Shown here piece by piece: positions 27,796 through 41,830 of a stretch of DNA of 64,000 nucleotides. Source of the DNA: Apostichopus japonicus (taxonomy: Eukaryota; Echinodermata; Holothuroidea; Aspidochirotida; Stichopodidae); the NCBI RefSeq assembly GCF_037975245.1, contig NC_092576.1:42505111-42569110 (forward strand). Direction: 5' to 3'. Position 1 is the stretch's first letter, and every line of letters begins with the position of its first letter. The notes beneath the pieces are model-generated. The model had not been told where the DNA came from. It was given only the letters and a program-made list of their open reading frames with translations, and ran no database searches. The position numbers and the translations under genes were made by a program.

Positions 27796-28933
27796 CTATC
27801 ACTAAACGTTAGTTAACATGGTGGTCTGCGCATTGACGTCACTACTAGCCTATAGTAAATCGATATATAGTAATTCAGTATAGTAATTCAGTGGCGGACT
27901 GGCCACACGGGCATTTGGGCAATGCCCGGTGGGCCGGTGGCCCGATGGGCCGGTGGGCTGGGGAGCCTGGTAACATTTACAGCCCATTTTCACAGTAGCT
28001 AATAGAATACAGACGGGCTGTGTAGAAATATATTTTAACTGTGGGAATCAGTCATGTAAAGATTGTCCTCGAGCTCTGCTGCTACAAGGGGCTCCTCAGT
28101 CGAGTTGAACATTTTTCACCGATGCTTAGAAGTGCATTGAGCTTGCTTATACAAGTTGCTGGTAACGCTACCAGTGTCACAAGTGGCATATGGACGTTCT
28201 TTCTCTTCCTTGAAGAGACTCAAAACCGTTTGAAGAAGTACAATGACACAAGAACATCTTGAGGCGATGATGTTGATGTCTGTGGAAAAAGGGATCTTGG
28301 CCAATCTTGACACTAAAAATATCATTGATGGTGTGGCTGCCAGAAGCAGCGAACTGCATAAACATGATATGTGCTCGTGTTATTGAACATATATATTTTA
28401 GTGAATTTTATTTCGGTTCTTTTTTTTCAATTTTTTCAAGCGAGTTGTCACAAAATGCTTGAAAAACTAATTAACATCCAGTCTAAAACATATATTTTTG
28501 CCTATTTTGGTTTACGTTTTTAAGTTTCCTCAGTTTAATCAAGTGTTGCTTCTGGAAATTATTTTGGGGTCTTTTTCTAATGTGTTATTGTAACCTACAA
28601 AATTAAGAAATATAGCACCATTTTGCATCTAGGCATTCCTTAACATCCAAAAAATCTCAGTGGGGATGGGGACACCCCCCAGACCACTCCCCCGGGACGG
28701 CGATCACTAGTAAGTAACATATATAATAATGGGCGGGTCTAGGTGAAAAATGCCCGGGCCTGTATAGTGGGCTAGGCTCACTCTGTAGATGTGCCGTCAT
28801 ACATGGGATTCCGGGCATAATAGGCGTGCCTATACAGTTGAACAGGGAAGATGGAAGACAATTAACTGCTATATCACTTAACGTTAGTTAACATGGTGGC
28901 CTGCGCATTGACGACACTACTAGCCTACCGATA
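27796..28933 (+). repeat. Pair of about 58-bp direct repeats, 1.07 kb apart
   Basis: Segments at 27796-27854 and 28870-28933 share AACGTTAGTTAACATGGTGG, TGCGCATTGACG and CACTACTAGCCTA with few changes. They lie just outside the hAT-like insertion at 27889-28762. Confidence 0.75.
27889..28762. mobile_element. Probable hAT-like element, no clear target duplication
   Basis: The left end is CAGTGGCGGACTGGCC followed by GGGCATTTGGGCAATGCCCG. The right end is AAAAATGCCCGGGCCTG. Flanking octamers TAGTAATT and TATAGTGG do not match, so one boundary is uncertain. No intact coding sequence was seen inside. Confidence 0.5.
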
Positions 28934-28934
28934 G

Positions 28935-29720
28935 TTTGGTATGGTAATGGTATAGTATAGTAGGCTAGGTTCACGGCTTTACAACATATACCGAGTTTGA
29001 AGTTTAGCCATTGATTCTCTATTAGTCAAATTATGGTATTTTCCATCATATTTCATGTCTAGAATGATATTACCTACAACCCTAGTTCTTATATATTGTC
29101 TATTTTCTGATAAAAGTACTATTGTGACCTCCAGTTTCGGATATCCTTGCTCAACGTATCAAAATGAAAATACAATTTGCTCGACAATGTTTACATTCTA
29201 TTGTCATGGTTACGTGCGGTAAAGATAGCCCATTAAATCGCAAAGGGAAGCCCGCGTAGGTGGAGTAAGGATAAATACCTGCTGAATATGCACCTGTGAA
29301 TTTTTCTAATAACTGTTATACAAAAAAATGTGTTTGTAATGAAATTAATATGGTTTCCGGTTGCTGCTATGAGCAGTTTTTGTCTACGGTAACAGGTCAC
29401 ATAGTAAGCTTGATTGAGGCGTACCGTTACGCTTCGCACCATTTGTATATTAAAGGTACCATGTGCTGCACAGCATTAGACGGGGGGGGGGGGTAGGGAA
29501 GGGAAGGGAAGGGAACGTGGTTCTTAAAGCGCTATAACATTTTAATCTAATTTCTCCAGTTATACGTTTTTGCAATATTGCTGTAATTTTAAAGTTTGTC
29601 TCGCAGTAGAGGGAACACTTTTTAAGGGTGGGTACCATTTTACACGGCTGACGAGGAGGTGTCGGGGAGTGGGGGGGGGGGGGGTGGACGTTCTGTTTAT
29701 GGAATAATTGGAATACTTAA
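28935..29720. other. Intergenic, no gene seen
   Basis: G-homopolymer tracts at about 29481-29494 and 29670-29684; otherwise no recognisable feature. Confidence 0.35.
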
Positions 29721-29721
29721 A

Positions 29722-29960
29722 GAGTGTTAACTAAGTGGTTAACGTCGGTGCCTTTCAATCATACGGTCCCCAGTTCGAGTCACTCCAAGATTAATGTATG
29801 TCTCCCAGTTAGGCCTACAGAGTTGCTGAAAATTGACAATTCATAATAATCATGGACGTTAAATATGAATGTAAGAGACTGACTTCGGTCAGCTTGCTGC
29901 TTTGATAAGCCAATGAGGCTTCTTCACGAGTTCCTGATTGCCGGAGGATAAAAAATACAC
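29722..29960 (+). mobile_element. tRNA-derived SINE
   Basis: A box A-like TAACTAAGTGG (29728-29738) and box B-like AGTTCGAGTCA (29772-29782) form the head. The tail AGCCAATGAGGCTTCTTCAC...GCCGGAGGATAAAAAAT is shared with 40850-40905, which shows a repeated family. It ends in an A-rich run. Confidence 0.65.
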
Positions 29961-30302
29961 ATAAATGCATACAATTTAATCAACGTTGAGGGAGAGGAGG
30001 GATCTTGCAAGAACATAGCGCTACGAATAGCTTCTCAAATTATTCATATTTATGAATTACACGGGAAACAATTCGTGCATGAATAGCGTATTATTCCCAC
30101 AACGGTAAATCCGACATATATGAGTATTAGCGTGAGATCCCTACAATACAAGTAAACACAGAAAGCGTGAAGTATCCTGCATAAAAACATAGAATAAAAT
30201 AAACACAACTTTGTTTTTAATGATGCGGTCTGGCTGTTTCCGTTTATTGTGGCTCTTTTCTCTCTTTCTATTTTTAACAGACACAAACAGAATCTTCCGT
30301 TC

Positions 30303-32477
30303 ATGATGAATATCAAAGACACCTGGCTACTGGTTTTATTACTGGAGATTTTCATCGCGTGTCTGCCAGGTATGATGATTCACACGATATAAACTAGAAT
30401 ATTCTATTAATAAATTAGATAAATAATTAAAGCGTTTCTATCCAAATAGGTTTCGAGAAATTTCTTTGTTGAAATACCGGTAACAAGCCTCCGTGCCCAT
30501 GAATGAGTCATTCTTAATAAAAGCAAAAGTAAAATTGTAGGTGCTATCCATCCATCCATCCATCCATCCATCCATCCATCCATCCATCCATCCATCCATC
30601 CATCCATCCATCCATCCATCCATCCATCCATCCATCCATCCATCCATCCATCCATCCATCCATCCATCCATCCATCCATCCATCCATCCATCCATCCATC
30701 CATCCATCCATCCATCCATCCATCCATCCATCCATCCATCCATCCATCCATCCATCCATCCATCCATCCATCCATCCATCCATCCATCCATCCATCCATC
30801 CATCCATCCATCCATCCATCCATCCATCCATCCATCCATCCATCCATCCATCCATCCATCCATCCATCCATCCATCCATCCATCCATCCATCCATCCATC
30901 CATCCATCCATCCATCCATCCATCCATCCATCCATCCATCCATCCATCCATCCATCCATCCATCCATCCATCCATCCATCCATCCATCCATCCATCCATC
31001 ATCCATCCATCCATCCATCCATCCATCCATCCATCCATCCATCCATCCATCCATCCATCCATCCATCCATCCATCCATCCATCCATCCATCCATCATCCA
31101 TCCATCCATCCATCCATCCATCCATCCATCCATCCATCCATCCATCCATCCATCCATCCATCCATCCATCCATCCATCCATCCATCCATCCATCCATCCA
31201 TCCATCCATCCATCCATCCATCCATCCATCCATCCATCCATCCATCCATCCATCCATCCATCCATCCATCCATCCATCCATCCATCCATCCATCCATCCA
31301 TCCATCCATCCATCCATCCATCCATCCATCCATCCATCCATCCATCCATCCATCCATCCATCCATCCATCCATCCATCCATCCATCCATCCATCCATTGA
31401 AGCTCATCTAGCCTGGGGCTTTTTATAATATTTTACATTCAAACTACCCGTTGATCAAAATAATGTAATCAATCCCATTGTTGTAAGTTTCTGCAGTACA
31501 TCTCTCCAATAAGTAATACGAATTTTACCATTCCTTGTGTTTCTTCCAGGAGTTTCCGCCTTTCAATGCTATGGCTGTAACAGTACAGAATCATGCAACG
31601 ATCCATTTGATCCCAGTGCAAACCACTTAATCGACTGTGACGGTTACTGTTACGTAAGTATGACATCATTAAATGTCCTCGTTCAGATTGGAGGGTCCAT
31701 GATCCAGATCTACAAAGTCGATCTCATTTAAATAAATAAGAAAGCTGGGATTTCAATTATTCATTGAGTCAATCAGAAACGATCTCGCCATATAGTAAAC
31801 GAGGGACAGGGGATGACTAGACGGTGAGGTGCGGAGGGGGGGGGGGGTGGAGGTGCATGGTGGGTATAAGAAAGGAATGTTCTATCATTCCCGTAATATG
31901 CAGTAGCACAACCTTTTTGGTATGATTTAGGTCTGATACATTTTCGATGACTAACATTCCATTATAACAAAGCCATCTATTATAACAAAGCCATCAATTG
32001 TAACAAAGCCATTCATGATAACAAATCCAACTATTGTCTTGAATTATACACAAATATAGTATCAACAAACAGAATATTTATTTTGTCCGTTCTGTTAGTA
32101 AAAGTGTTTAGAATCATCGGGCATTAAATTACCCTATACTGTCTGTTTCAAACTGTCCCCATCAGGCGAAACGTCAGGTGCTAACATGAATATGCATATT
32201 TCTAATTATTATTCATTGAATATGTATGATCTTCTTCCCACAGAAAACTACTATGAAAAACACAGAAGGACAGATGATGTTTGTAATGCGCGGTTGTCAG
32301 TCATCCAATATTTCAACTTGCCCAGATAAGTGTCTGAAAACTGGAAGCGAACAGTGTAACTTCTGTTGTAACGAAGACAAGTGCAATAGCGCCATCTATT
32401 TTCTTCCTACATGGCCTGTAATGACGTCACCCATTATTCTAACAGCGTATCGATTATTTCAAGGACCTTTTCTTTAA
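30303..32477 (+). CDS. Ly6/uPAR-type small secreted or GPI-anchored protein, gene 1 (134 aa)
   Basis: Coding exons 30303-30369, 31550-31653 and 32244-32477 join in phases 1 and 0. An acceptor at 30280/30281 implies an upstream UTR exon. Residues 1-23 are a signal peptide ([16 protein letters not shown] core). The mature part has 12 cysteines in a three-finger arrangement: FQCYGC at the start, CDGYCY at the exon 2 end, RGC, and the hallmark CCNEDKCN near the C-terminus. The final segment (about 30 residues, with [15 protein letters not shown]) is hydrophobic and may be a GPI-attachment signal, though it is weaker than in the neighbouring paralogue. Known: Ly6/uPAR proteins are extracellular binding or modulating domains. 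The ligand cannot be told. AATAAA occurs at 32719-32724. Confidence 0.8.
30546..31397. repeat. (CATC)n microsatellite, about 850 bp, in intron 1 of Ly6 gene 1
   Basis: About 210 units of CCAT with two one-base register slips, near 30999 and 31093. It ends about 150 bp before the exon 2 acceptor. His-Pro-Ser-Ile and Met-Asp-Gly-Trp open frames on the two strands are repeat artefacts. Confidence 0.98.
31962..32030 (+). repeat. Short tandem repeat in intron 2 of Ly6 gene 1
   Basis: Four imperfect copies of a unit of about 18 bp, ATTATAACAAAGCCATC. Confidence 0.8.
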
Positions 32478-32489
32478 AGTAATCGATAA

Positions 32490-33900
32490 TTGCTGCTGGT
32501 CGGCGATCGTCTCAGCTAATTTTTTTTAAAGTATTTTTAGAAAGCAATTGCAATACATTAGCTTTAGTACAAATTTTACGTCATAATTCATAGAGTTTTT
32601 ATCGATAGATTTTAAAGGGAAATTTGCGGTAGTTTTTGCAATATGGTATCATATTTTTTGTTTTCAAACAGAGAACAAACAAGGTTTGATGTCGTATTTA
32701 ACCCTAATATCACAGAACAATAAACACACAGGACAAAACGAAATTAGGTCTGAATCGAAAATAATCGTTATATAACCACTGCACTGTGTTTATTCATACT
32801 TTATAGTATTTTAATACTGGGTTAAATAGAAATACATCAGGATATATTAATCAGTTTTTGTAAAGATACGATTTTAATAATGGACAACCAGGGCCGCATA
32901 CATGATTATGAACATGGGGTTGTGTTGCCACTGGGGTTGTCGAAGCCGACTTCCATGTAGTGTAGGGGTTTCTGTGGTACCCCCATCCCCACCCCCCCCC
33001 CCCCCGTCAGAAGGAAAGCGAACTATTAAACATGAAATGGCGCATAATGAGTCATATTGAAGCTATAAACTAGATCAACAGCTAATCTAAACTTACTTTT
33101 AATGTATATTTTTAGTGGTGAAGACGGGGCTGCCCTCCCTCCCCACCCTCCCCTCATCTCCATAGATGGGTCCGAGCCTGACACATCTATGACCGTTGAT
33201 TAATCTGCTTGTTTTTAAGTACGGGCAGTGAGGTAAAAAACGAGATTAGTACTGAAATATAGTTAATAAAATTATCATTGTGGAATATTTTGCAACCATA
33301 TACAGTATAATATGGGATTGTTTTAAAATCCGACGTTGTTTTGTCTCTTACCTTGATTAATACAATCATTAGTTTTCATGAATGGAAAATAAATGTAGGA
33401 GAAAAGGTAAATTCAATAATTTTGTGTGTTATGTATTCTCTTTTTTTTAGTTTTGCTTTGTAACTACATCTATGGTCCAAATTGGAGGCAGTTTAAATGA
33501 CTCAATTCCCACTTCCTCCCCATGCCCGTTCTTCCCCGTTTCCCCTTCTTCCTCACCCCCTTCCTACCCCTCCTCACCTCCTTCCCACCCCTTCCTCCTC
33601 ACCCCCTTCCCCACCCCTCGCTCACCCCTTCATGATTCTTTAATTTGAGATGGCATACAAATTGTTACACCACGTTAATACACTGTTATTGTTTTGATGG
33701 GTCCTCCTGGCCAGATGTTCAGAAGATCACATGATCGATAAATACCAACAAGGGTAAGGAAGAAATCGATAGGGGTTCGTCCACCCTTTATATAACTTCA
33801 ATGAAACATCAATGTACGTGGTTAGAGAGTTATACACTGATATACACAGTCAATGGAAGGACCCACCCTATATGCACCGCCCAGCTATGTCAAGTCACTG
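32490..33900. other. Intergenic between the two Ly6 genes
   Basis: It contains a possible exon relic (33450-33510), a polypyrimidine tract at about 33510-33630 rich in CCCCTTCC, and C-homopolymer runs near 32990-33005. Otherwise it is unremarkable. Confidence 0.45.
33450..33510 (+). pseudogene. Possible relic of a third Ly6 exon
   Basis: After TTTTTTTTAG the sequence reads FCFVTTSMVQIGGSLND. This echoes [18 protein letters not shown], obtained by reading past the donor of gene 1 exon 2 at 31654-31700, and the CF/CY end of exon 2 in both genes. No further cysteine pattern follows. Low confidence. Confidence 0.25.
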
Positions 33901-33904
33901 CGAG

Positions 33905-33979
33905 TATATATAAGCAGTTTATCTTTTCAGTGCCTGTTGTAACGTTATAGCGGAAAACCATTTGTGCTTCTGATATAAA
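33905..33979 (+). promoter_or_regulatory. Putative TATA promoter and 5' UTR exon of Ly6 gene 2
   Basis: TATATATAAG at 33905-33914 is followed by an initiator-like TTTCAGTG and a short exon ending ATAAA|GTAAGT (33979/33980). The matching acceptor TTTCTTTAG at 35590 precedes ATTGCTATTTCATCAAG and the start codon at 35608. Confidence 0.55.
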
Positions 33980-34390
33980 GTAAGTATGATCTTAATTCTT
34001 TGAGCTATGTTAATGTTACAATACATACTTTGTTGAAAGAGGGTTGGATACTACAGTCTCGTAGACGTGTTAAATGTGTGATTAACACGTTGTTTGGTTT
34101 CCAACGATAAGGGTATATACGTCCCATATATATATATATAACTAATTCTAAGCGCAATGTCTCCACGGCATGATAAAAATTATAATAAAATCGTATTAAG
34201 TTGTAGTTTGTCGTCTTTTCGTTGGAATCAATCTGAAAGAAAAAAATAAATGAGTAAGGGGGGGGGGACAATAAATGGGAAAATAATTCTTTAAGTATGT
34301 GAAAAGCGTCATTGCATTAAAACGAAAATATTTTATTGTGGGTTAACCAAGCAGTGGAGCAATTTTATCGTTTCAAGCATGTTTGTGTCT

Positions 34391-34399
34391 AATATATAT

Positions 34400-34430
<31 letters not shown>

Positions 34431-34433
34431 AGA

Positions 34434-34480
<47 letters not shown>
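34391..34480. repeat. Interrupted (TA)n microsatellite
   Basis: Three TA blocks separated by AAAT and AAGAA interruptions, inside the predicted first intron of Ly6 gene 2. Confidence 0.9.
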
Positions 34481-34483
<3 letters not shown>

Positions 34484-34567
34484 AATTGAATGTGAAGCAA
34501 GTGGTATGACAGATATATAGTAAATCAATAAAGAATAACACACCAGAAAAATTCCACTTCACGACCG

Positions 34568-34865
<298 letters not shown>

Positions 34866-35023
34866 TTCGCAGTAATTGCTCTTAGGAAGATAATTTGACA
34901 AAGGCCATTTAAGTACATACACAACGACCGTTTGCTACAGAACTCTCTTTAAATAATCGAGGATATCTGCCTATACAATCTAAGTTTGAACTTTCTCGTT
35001 GGGCTAATATACCCGTTATCAGG

Positions 35024-35202
35024 CATCTCGGCCTTTAGGCTAAGATCATGTGTAGTATCTGTCCCCCTTTCGAGGGGTATGGTGATGCACACCCGACGAT
35101 GATCACACAGTCACAGTCCCGATGTAAGGTGACTGGGGTTGAGAGCGGATCAGTCGTTTGGTGCCCAGGTTCTTTCCTGTGCGACTTTTGCTTAAAAAAA
35201 TG
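35024..35202 (+). mobile_element. U2 snRNA-headed SINE, copy B, with 13/14 target duplication
   Basis: The head (35026-35061: CTCGGCCTTTAGGCTAAGAT, then CATGTGTAGTATCTGT) differs from the 5' end of metazoan U2 snRNA at only about two positions over some 36 bases. A non-U2 body shared with copy A follows, with a short C5/G4 hairpin (CCCCCTTTCGAGGGG), and a 3' end GCTTAAAAAAATG. It is flanked by TACCCGTTATCAGG (35010-35023) and TACCCTTTATCAGG (35203-35216), the mark of LINE-driven retrotransposition. It lies in the predicted first intron of Ly6 gene 2. Confidence 0.82.
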
Positions 35203-35607
35203 TACCCTTTATCAGGGATAAACCGTTAAACTACAGCATTACATGAATGATTAATAATGACATAGTTAATTGTTTTGATAAGAGATTTTGTCTATGAACG
35301 GAGGGAATCATTGATTATTACCGTATTTCACATTTTGTTGTTTTGCCATGCTTTTGGTTTCGTTATGTTAGTTTTGTTTTGTGTGTGAAGAACACTGGTC
35401 GGGAAACTGTCTTGATTTGATCTATATATTATAAAAACATTATTTTGGAGTAATTCTTTCACACGCTTGTTAAATTTGCCGGAAGTTGGCGATGGCGTAA
35501 GAGAAACATCAAGCAGATATTATATTTAATAATTCTTATGTTTTTTTTTTAAATTACTTCATAGATGGGTATCTAAGTTGATTTCTTTAGATTGCTATTT
35601 CATCAAG

Positions 35608-37909
<2,302 letters not shown>

Positions 37910-37920
37910 TAATTCCGCGG

Positions 37921-37926
37921 AATAAA
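37921..37926 (+). terminator. Poly(A) signal of Ly6 gene 2
   Basis: Canonical AATAAA starting 12 bases after the stop codon, followed by AT/TG-rich sequence. Confidence 0.6.
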
Positions 37927-37949
37927 GTGAACAATTGAACATTTAGCAT

Positions 37950-40030
37950 CAAAATGTCCAATTGACGAGATATGATAAGTTGTTAAGTGTTATCTAAATA
38001 ATGTACTGAAAAATGTCAACTTATGGGGCAAAGTTTTTCTTATGTTGATGGCACTTTTAAGCATCCGTAGATTAGTATTGAGTGTTTTATTGTATTCCAT
38101 GGAGACAATATATATCCTACACTTACTTGAAGCTAGCGAACAGGGTCAACCCACCCAATGGCAAAATTAGTACATAAATAAACCGAATTGAAGCTGGCGA
38201 ACGTTGTACAGTTGTTCTATTAGGCCTTTTTTTAGAGTACTCAAATTCATACAAAGTTTTGTACTGTGGAGTTTAAGGATCGCGAGATACAATTTCTCAA
38301 AGTGGCAAGGAAAACGTGGTAAATATGACTGATTAAAGGTCAATTTTAACCGAAACTTTTAGGTCATTCACAATCACAAGAATATATGAATAGGCCTAGA
38401 TAAATTAGAATCCGACTATCGCACCCAAATTTTCCAACTATCGTCAGTTTTACCAAGATTGGGGGTGAGACACCCCCCCACCCCCCTCTAGAGACTTCCC
38501 TGAGTACATGTTAACGTTGAATAAACTGGTCAAAATACCATATATACTAATAAGCTAATACAACGGAGTATATAACCACATTGATTGAGGAACCTTCTGT
38601 GTTTATTGTCTCAAAAGTCTAAAATCTGGTATTATACAGTATTACACACACTGTAGTCTCTAAGGATCTGTATACCTCACTGGTTAAAATTATAATTCGT
38701 TTGAAAAAAAAAAAACATTTTAAGACGAAATAACGGTTGTATAGAAGATCATATCGATTGATTTAATTTCATATTTAATATACAAAGATAATTTGTCATA
38801 TTCTTCAATGGTTTGGTAAAGGAGAGAAAAGAAAGAAATAAACTGAAACAGACAATGTTTCAATGAGTAAGTTTAGCTTCTTTTCTCGAGAATTTGAAAA
38901 TGGAATTTAATATCATACCTATTGTATGTTAAATATTATAAACTGAGTTACAAACTGAGAGTCGGCTAAACTTGTTTAAGCTCCGAAAAGTGAAAAAATA
39001 TCATAATTAAAAACAAAAGAATTAAAAGTAAACGAAATAAATACAATAAAGAGAGTAAACTACATTGGTATTGGCCTATTGACCGATAATCGAAAAATAA
39101 TCGACAAATCGAATAATCGAAAAATCGAAAAATCTATAGCCAAATCAATCACTCAAGAAAAGGCTGTGTAACTTCATTTTAAGAAGAATTAAAAGTATAT
39201 ACGTCATTTAAATTCTGAATGTATACACTAATTAGATTGAAGACTTACTATCGGATCCACAGCGCGGGAAACAGGGTGGCCTGGCAACCCCCCCCATTTC
39301 CCTTGCGTACAGACAATAATATCTCCATTCCCTATCCCCATCTCCGCCCCACCCCGTGTGTGTCACCCATCATATGTACATACGATTGCATATGTAATAG
39401 AAACTTCACAAGTAACAGCATGCGCCTGTATTATTGATCTCGTACTTAAACTGTTGATATCACTGACTTAGTTGATGATATCCCTGCGTAAATTGTTGAT
39501 ATCCTTGCCGAATTTGTTGCTTAACTCCGAACTACTAAGAACCCCTGGACATGGGCCAGCTAACTATAATAATAGTGCTGAGATTACTGCTTTGAGAGGA
39601 AATTAGAATAGATAATTTAGAGATTAAAATCCCCCCCCCACCAAAAAAATATCTCTTGGTTTTAATATGTGTCGTGGTTTTTTATCTTTCCTACATGCCA
39701 GTAATTCTCGATTTTTTTTTAACCTTGTAACTGTCCATTTTATTTTCCTCATTTTATGATAATTTTTACAATCTAAAGTGAAACTTTAAAAAAAACCCAA
39801 AAATAACCAGTAATTTATACAAGTGACAGAGGTTTTCAGCATAAAACCAAGGTCTCACGTCAAGGTTGGTGGTTATTGATATTAATAACTATAACTTTTA
39901 TGATATAATCAAAGGTCGTATAATACTTTTATAGTGATGTGAACTTGACTGAAACAACCCACATTTGCTTCAATATGCACTTCCTATACGGACGTTCCGA
40001 AGCCCAGCAGTTATTTCCGTGGCAAATATT
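37950..40030. other. Intergenic, no gene seen
   Basis: AT-rich. It contains a C-rich run at about 38470-38490 and a small array of AATCGAAAAAT-like units at about 39090-39135. No exon was recognised. Confidence 0.4.
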
Positions 40031-40089
40031 CGTCGTTAAAGGGCAACGGGAATTCACACACACACCCACCCACACATGTTGTGTTTCAT

Positions 40090-40345
40090 TCAGACCGAGG
40101 ACCCCATTGTATTTTCCATTGTTCAAATCCATGTACCCTAACTTTAACAATACCCCATAAAATAGAATTCTTCCAAGGACGTGGTGATTCTTTAGAAATC
40201 ACAACCGAGGACCTGAAATTCTTTTGTTCAAGTCCTCGGTCAGATAGCAAAACAAATGCACCCACATAATACAGCTGTGTTTTACATTCACACCGAAGAC
40301 CTCATTGTCTTTTCCCTTAACAACAGAATTCTTGCGAGAAGGCGG
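40090..40345 (+). repeat. Degenerate direct repeat with GAGGAC/GTCCTC hairpin between
   Basis: CATTCAGACCGAGGACCCCA (from about 40088) and CATTCACACCGAAGACCTCA (from about 40287) each lead to AGAATTCTTCCAAGG or AGAATTCTTGCGAGA. Between them ACCGAGGAC and GTCCTCGGT can pair. Confidence 0.5.
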
Positions 40346-40849
40346 TGGGAAAAGAAAAATGTCGGAAGAGTTGTCGAGCGGTGTTACTAAATTTTTTCTC
40401 AATGAATATTATTTGAAAGAAAAATGCGTGATAAAATAGGAATATAATGTTCAGTAAATTGGTTAGGCTATACAAAAGCAATGCCTTATACACTGCTGAT
40501 CAGTGCCAGTACAAATACCTAATCAGACTACGGTAACTCATATTAACTTGCAGTGTACTATACTAACTTGCAAATACTGCCTATCGGATTGACTCTATAG
40601 CTAGTCGAGTCTGTGAATCTCGAACCAAAAGTGAACTTCTCTGTAGAATTTCACCCGGGCACTGTGATACATAATCGATACAACCGTCAGTCATACAATA
40701 TAATACATTAAAAAAATGGCCAAATTTGGCCGATATAAGAAACCGTTAAACAATTGGCCAGGTTTGGCCGATTTAGGGAATAGTGAAAGAATTAGCCAAA
40801 AGTAACTATCTGCCGAATTTGTCCCTTCAAGGGCAGCTCAAGACAGATA

Positions 40850-40905
40850 CAGTCAATGAGGCTTCTTTGCGAGTACCTGCTTGCAGGAGGATCTAAAATT
40901 CATAC
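40850..40905 (+). mobile_element. SINE tail fragment, same family as 29722-29960
   Basis: TCAATGAGGCTTCTTTGCGA followed by GTACCTGCTTGCAGGAGGAT parallels the 3' part of the SINE at 29.9 kb. No tRNA-like head is visible upstream. Confidence 0.55.
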
Positions 40906-41409
40906 AGGAGTCTAGTGCAATGAAATCATCGAAACCTCAATGCATTTTGCATTCTGGTATCGCTCTGTGTATGGAAACTTGTAAGTGTCATCATTGTTAC
41001 ATCTTATTGTCAACATAGTCCCACTCTTCCACAGAAATATTACATCGTAAACACAAATGATTTTCAAACGCATTCGCAAACAGTTGTCTAGGTAACCCTT
41101 TTCACTCTCTTAAATTGATTTCTCGACTCACGATAGGAAAACGGAGCTTCGGCCTTGTACTACAAAAGTTGCTATATGTATTTTAACGGGTGTGTGGGCA
41201 GGGGGTGGGGGAGGGGGAGGGTTATGGAAGAACTATATAGTGATCTGTTGTTGTTATTGTTGTCTAGTATCTTATCTATGGGGTTTGTTCCCTCTGGATG
41301 TAAATTGTCTCTCTATATAGGGTGATATAAAATTAACTGAGCATTCAAAACACAGCCAATACTCTCACAGTCATAACATTGGCTGATAACCACAACAAGC
41401 TTGGTCATA

Positions 41410-41830
41410 TACACTGTAAAAAAATTGTAAATTTTACAGTGAAATGGCTGTCAGCTAAAATGCCAAAAATAATTTGTAAATTTTACAATCACTTGTAAAC
41501 TAAAAAAAACAGTTAAAAACGGTAAACTAGTTAAAAACGGTAAACTTTACCATTTTTGGTAATTCAAATTACAAATTATTGTAAAAATATTTACAGAAAA
41601 CTGCAATATTTACAGTTGAAAACTGTAAAATTAACAATTTATTGTAAATTAATTTACAACAATATGTAATATATACAGATGAAAACTGTGAAATTAACAA
41701 TAAATTGTAAATGAATTTACCAAAAAATGTAATATTCACATTTTTGAAATGTAAAATTTTCCAATTTCACAATATATTACACATTACTGTAATTAATTTA
41801 CACAAAAATGTAATATTCACAATTGATTGT
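41410..41830. mobile_element. AT-rich MITE-like block of TTTACAGT/ACTGTAAA motifs
   Basis: It starts CACTGTAAAAAAATTG and holds more than ten copies, in both orientations, of GTAAATTTTACA-like motifs that can form many hairpins. The exact right end is unclear. Confidence 0.45.

Larger units (their letters stand above)
27149..28830. repeat. Inverted-repeat pair bracketing 1.6 kb
   Basis: The left arm 27149-27188 (GCCCGGAATCCCACGCATAG core) and right arm 28791-28830 (reverse complement GCCCGGAATCCCATGTATG core) are about 80% alike. They bracket the 12-bp repeat array and a hAT-like insertion, so they may be the decayed ends of a larger element. Confidence 0.5.

Noticed and set aside
27228-27805. 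Tyr/Asn/Phe/Met-rich frames in three phases
   Set aside because: Artefact of the 12-bp repeat; its 122-bp period rotates the frame.
30541-31428. Long open frames of His-Pro-Ser-Ile (+) and Met-Asp-Gly-Trp (-)
   Set aside because: Pure translation of the (CATC)n microsatellite inside an intron; open in many frames on both strands.
35024-35202. Genuine U2 snRNA gene
   Set aside because: Only the first ~36 bases match. The Sm site and 3' stem-loops of U2 are absent, and the copy carries target duplications.
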